The notes under the pieces are model-generated. The model saw only the letters and a list, made by a program, of their open reading frames with translations, was not told the origin of the DNA and did no database searches. 64,000 nucleotides of DNA from Anaerolineales bacterium (GTDB lineage Bacteria; Chloroflexota; Anaerolineae; Anaerolineales; UBA4823). Both the position numbers and the translations under genes were made by a program. This document shows positions 61,743 to 64,000 of the stretch, piece by piece. Every line of letters starts with the position of its first letter. Within the stretch, counting starts at the first letter, position 1. Where the stretch lies: the NCBI GenBank assembly GCA_020060465.1, contig JAGVAD010000007.1:62001-126000 (forward strand), given 5' to 3'.

Positions 61743-63473
61743 ATGTCTCATTTTCATTTTTCCTTCTTTCACGACCGCCGGTTGCATCTCGCGCTGGCGG
61801 TCTTTGCTGCCTTTGTGATGCTGTTCGCCTTTCAAGCGGCATTGGCCGCCCCGCCAGCCTCTGGATTGACCATCGAGATGCGCACGCCCAATTTGTTGTA
61901 TATGGATTTCAACGATTGGTGCAGCTATGGGGCGATTGACGGCCCAGACGGCGGCTGGTATCACCTGCGGGTAACCAACTCACTTCTGAATGAGACCTAC
62001 ACCGGCTTGCAGCTCACCCTGGTTGCGCCTCTCAACACGGTCATTGATGATCCGCTCCGCTATCTGGGCAACCTGGCGCCGGGCGAAAGCCGAGACGTGT
62101 TCTTTTTCATAGATTACCGTCCATTGCGCAACTGGCGCCCCTGCGCAAATAGCGATCCGCCCATCAATTACAATCGCCCGTTTACCGTCACGGTTTCTTC
62201 GTTGAATGGCGGCATGGACGGCGTGCGTACTTTCAGCAGCGCATATACTGCTGAAGGCATGATCAGTGCCAACGCCGGCGGTCAGTATGTCTCCCACAAC
62301 CTGGGACCGGGTGACTATGTGGGTCAATTGTTAACCATGACCGTGGTTTACCGCTATGGCAACAACGCCAACGGAAGTTCGCTTTTCATTCAACCCAATG
62401 GCAACGGCGATTTCGATGATCGTTGCTATCGGATGGTCGGAAGCAGGGTGATCGCCTCCAACGTGGATGGCGTTGTTGCGGGCGTGACCAATACGCTCTA
62501 CTTTTCCAACATTGACACGCGAAACCGCGACTCGATCACCATGGAATACACCTTCGAGGCGCTTTGCTCAGGCGGCGGAACCTCGGCTTACGCCTGGAGC
62601 GAGGTTACCAGCGGGGATGACCAAAGGTATAGGCAAAGTTCCTATAACAGCAATCCTATACCACTGCCCAATCCGCAGCCAGTGAGCAACAGCCTGCGCA
62701 TCAGCAAGAGCGTATCTCCGACGCAACTGACCAACGGCGGTCTGGCGACGTACAGCGTGCGTTTTGAAAATCGCGCTCCGCTGCCGCTGTACATCAATCG
62801 TATTATAGACCAGATGCCCAACGGCATGTCTTACCAGGGGTTTGCTCCTGGCAGCGATGTGGTCGCAGCCAACTCCAGTGTCTCGCCTACCCTGGGCGCG
62901 ATTGGCTCCCTGAACTGGTACAGCAAGCCGGGTATTTCCTACCGCATCCCGGCTTCGGGTACGCTGGGCGTCGGCCAGCCGGGTGTGTTGCAACTGATCT
63001 ATACTGCCCAATTGACCAACACAGTCGGTCTGTACACCAATTGGGTCAGTGCAGTGGTGGGCAACGATCAGACCACGCCGGTGAGCGCCACAGTGCAGGT
63101 TGGCTCGCCCACCGCGGTGACCCTAGCCTCCTTCGAGGCATTGCCACAGGCGCAGGGCATACTGTTGACCTGGACGACGCTGGTGGAGATCGAAACTGTG
63201 GGCTTTAATCTGTATCGCCGCGCTCTGCCAGAAGGCGAATTGACGTTGGTCAACCCTGCCCTGATCCCATCGCAGATGCCGGGCGGGGCGAATGTGTTGG
63301 GCGCGACTTATACTTACCTGGACGAGAACGCCGCAATGGGCGTCGTCTATGAATATTGGCTGGAAGAAGTAGATGTGTACGGTCATGGCGCGCGCTACGG
63401 CCCGGTCAACGTCAGACGGCTGGCGCTGAGCGACGCAATCCAGTTGTTCTTACCCATGATCCGAAAGCCTTAG
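61743..63473 (+). CDS. Secreted surface protein with DUF11-like domain and LFLPMIRKP C-terminus
   Basis: Protein of 576 residues. A signal peptide (HLALAVFAAFVMLFAFQAALA, cleavage after about residue 36) is followed by a beta-rich N-terminal region, then a DUF11-like repeat-type domain (about 318-455; SNSLRISKSVSPTQLTNGGL, TYSVRFENRAPLPLYINRII) and a fibronectin-like domain (about 458-560; ILLTWTTLVEIETVGFNLYR, TYTYLDENAAMGVVYEYWLE). The end, IQLFLPMIRKP, matches the hydrophobic (V/I)(Y/F)LP(L/M)(V/I)xR tail I associate with many Chloroflexota exported proteins; its role is not established. It is probably displayed on or released from the cell surface. There is no strong ribosome site. A terminator hairpin follows the gene. 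Confidence 0.78.
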   Translation: MSHFHFSFFHDRRLHLALAVFAAFVMLFAFQAALAAPPASGLTIEMRTPNLLYMDFNDWCSYGAIDGPDGGWYHLRVTNSLLNETYTGLQLTLVAPLNTVIDDPLRYLGNLAPGESRDVFFFIDYRPLRNWRPCANSDPPINYNRPFTVTVSSLNGGMDGVRTFSSAYTAEGMISANAGGQYVSHNLGPGDYVGQLLTMTVVYRYGNNANGSSLFIQPNGNGDFDDRCYRMVGSRVIASNVDGVVAGVTNTLYFSNIDTRNRDSITMEYTFEALCSGGGTSAYAWSEVTSGDDQRYRQSSYNSNPIPLPNPQPVSNSLRISKSVSPTQLTNGGLATYSVRFENRAPLPLYINRIIDQMPNGMSYQGFAPGSDVVAANSSVSPTLGAIGSLNWYSKPGISYRIPASGTLGVGQPGVLQLIYTAQLTNTVGLYTNWVSAVVGNDQTTPVSATVQVGSPTAVTLASFEALPQAQGILLTWTTLVEIETVGFNLYRRALPEGELTLVNPALIPSQMPGGANVLGATYTYLDENAAMGVVYEYWLEEVDVYGHGARYGPVNVRRLALSDAIQLFLPMIRKP

Positions 63474-63540
63474 CGCGGGATTTATCCCGCATTATCCAGA
63501 CCAGAGAGCGAGAAAAATCTCGCATAAGGAGATGGCAATC

Positions 63541-63577
63541 AAAAAGACCCCTGGAGTAGCCTCCAGAGGTCTTTATC
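63541..63577 (+). terminator. Intrinsic terminator after the secreted protein gene
   Basis: AAAGACC-C-CTGGAG-TAGC-CTCCAG-A-GGTCTTT forms a two-part stem with T residues on the plus strand and A residues upstream (bidirectional). Two smaller hairpins (GCGGGATTTATCCCGC, GCGAGAAAAATCTCGC) lie between the stop codon and it. Confidence 0.75.
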
Positions 63578-63667
63578 AACGTGGGCGTCGTTCCCCCTCT
63601 CGCCGAGCGCCCAGGCCAATGAGCCGCCTATCCTACTACTTAGCTTGCCTTTGCCTGCAGGATCGGC

Positions 63668-63901
63668 TTACAGGATCAGGTGGTAGCGATCTTGCCGAAT
63701 GCGGCGCAGCACCATCACGCCAGCCGCCCAGGGCAGAAGCCCTCCGAAGCAACAAAGCAGACCCACCATGCCTGCCAGGAAGTCGGACTCGGAACAGATT
63801 TCATAAACCGCCTGACCGATAGAACCCGCTGCCTGACCAAAGGCCACGAACACATCCCACAGCGCTCCAATCAGTTCAACAATCGCCTCAAACAGTTCCA
63901 T
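63668..63901 (-). CDS. Small membrane protein, 77 aa, unknown function
   Basis: A 77-codon gene with a strong ribosome site (AGAAGGGAGGTCGCG before the ATG). The first half is amphipathic (MELFEAIVELIGALWDVFVA), the second has a transmembrane helix at about residues 43-65 (AGMVGLLCCFGGLLPWAAGV) with an adjacent Cys pair and a basic end (RRIRQDR). No family recognised. It is convergent with the secreted-protein gene and both share the terminator region. Confidence 0.65.
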   Translation of the reverse strand: MELFEAIVELIGALWDVFVAFGQAAGSIGQAVYEICSESDFLAGMVGLLCCFGGLLPWAAGVMVLRRIRQDRYHLIL

Positions 63902-64000
63902 CGCGACCTCCCTTCTGTTGATTTTCGACTGTTACGAGGCGCTGCAGCGTTCTCGTCCTGAAACCATTATGGCAAATTTGTCGTAAAATCCTTAGAGGAC

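Overview
The window reads as a chromosomal segment of a Chloroflexota-type bacterium, probably Anaerolineae-like. This is inferred from gene content, not from a marker gene: large GAF/Cache/HAMP sensor families, a Ser/Thr kinase fused to WD40 repeats, a BMP-type nucleoside ABC transporter, a secreted protein ending in LFLPMIRKP, and many short palindromic intergenic repeats. Gene density is high, overlaps of the ATGA/TGATG type are common, and no prophage, insertion sequence, rRNA or CRISPR array was seen.

Left end (1-12.7 kb, minus strand): two stand-alone receiver proteins, then five large membrane sensors and the start of a sixth. All five complete sensors share a GAF output half but differ in their N-terminal sensory part, and none has a kinase, cyclase or other catalytic domain. 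A tRNA-Gly(CCC) with its terminator lies just upstream of the receiver genes. 13-27 kb is a mosaic of small operons: small membrane proteins, an acyl-CoA dehydrogenase, a DoxX-like protein, a MocR regulator with a readable promoter/operator divergent from a DUF2917 gene, ketopantoate reductase, lysA, fmt, a metal P-type ATPase with its ArsR/SmtB regulator and operator, pyrimidine-nucleoside phosphorylase, a YigZ protein and a Gfo/Idh oxidoreductase. 28-33.6 kb is a GntR-controlled BMP-type ABC importer (two permeases, lipoprotein, double ATPase), probably for nucleosides.

The centrepiece is 33.8-46.8 kb on the minus strand: ilvD-ilvB-ilvN-ilvC-leuA-(68-codon gene)-leuC-leuD-cimA-leuB-ilvE, a nearly complete valine/leucine pathway plus citramalate synthase for isoleucine from pyruvate. 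Ahead of ilvD I find a 38-codon leader peptide with 14 Leu/Ile/Val in 17 consecutive residues, followed by an intrinsic terminator 22 nt before the ilvD start. A 10-nt stretch in the leader gene is perfectly complementary to the 5' arm and loop of that terminator. This is the layout of a translation-coupled transcription attenuator and is the best candidate for an undescribed system here.

Upstream of that (47-51.3 kb, minus) lie a glutamate/leucine-type dehydrogenase fused to two CBS domains, a 422-residue protein I cannot name, and panB, which consumes the 2-oxoisovalerate made by the ilv enzymes. The right end (51.5-64 kb) holds RNase HI with a viroplasmin-like domain, a lipoprotein, a VapBC pair, an endonuclease/exonuclease/phosphatase protein, the kinase-WD40 receptor, a Tad-like secreted protein, mutS2, a large palindromic repeat, a secreted surface protein and a small membrane protein.
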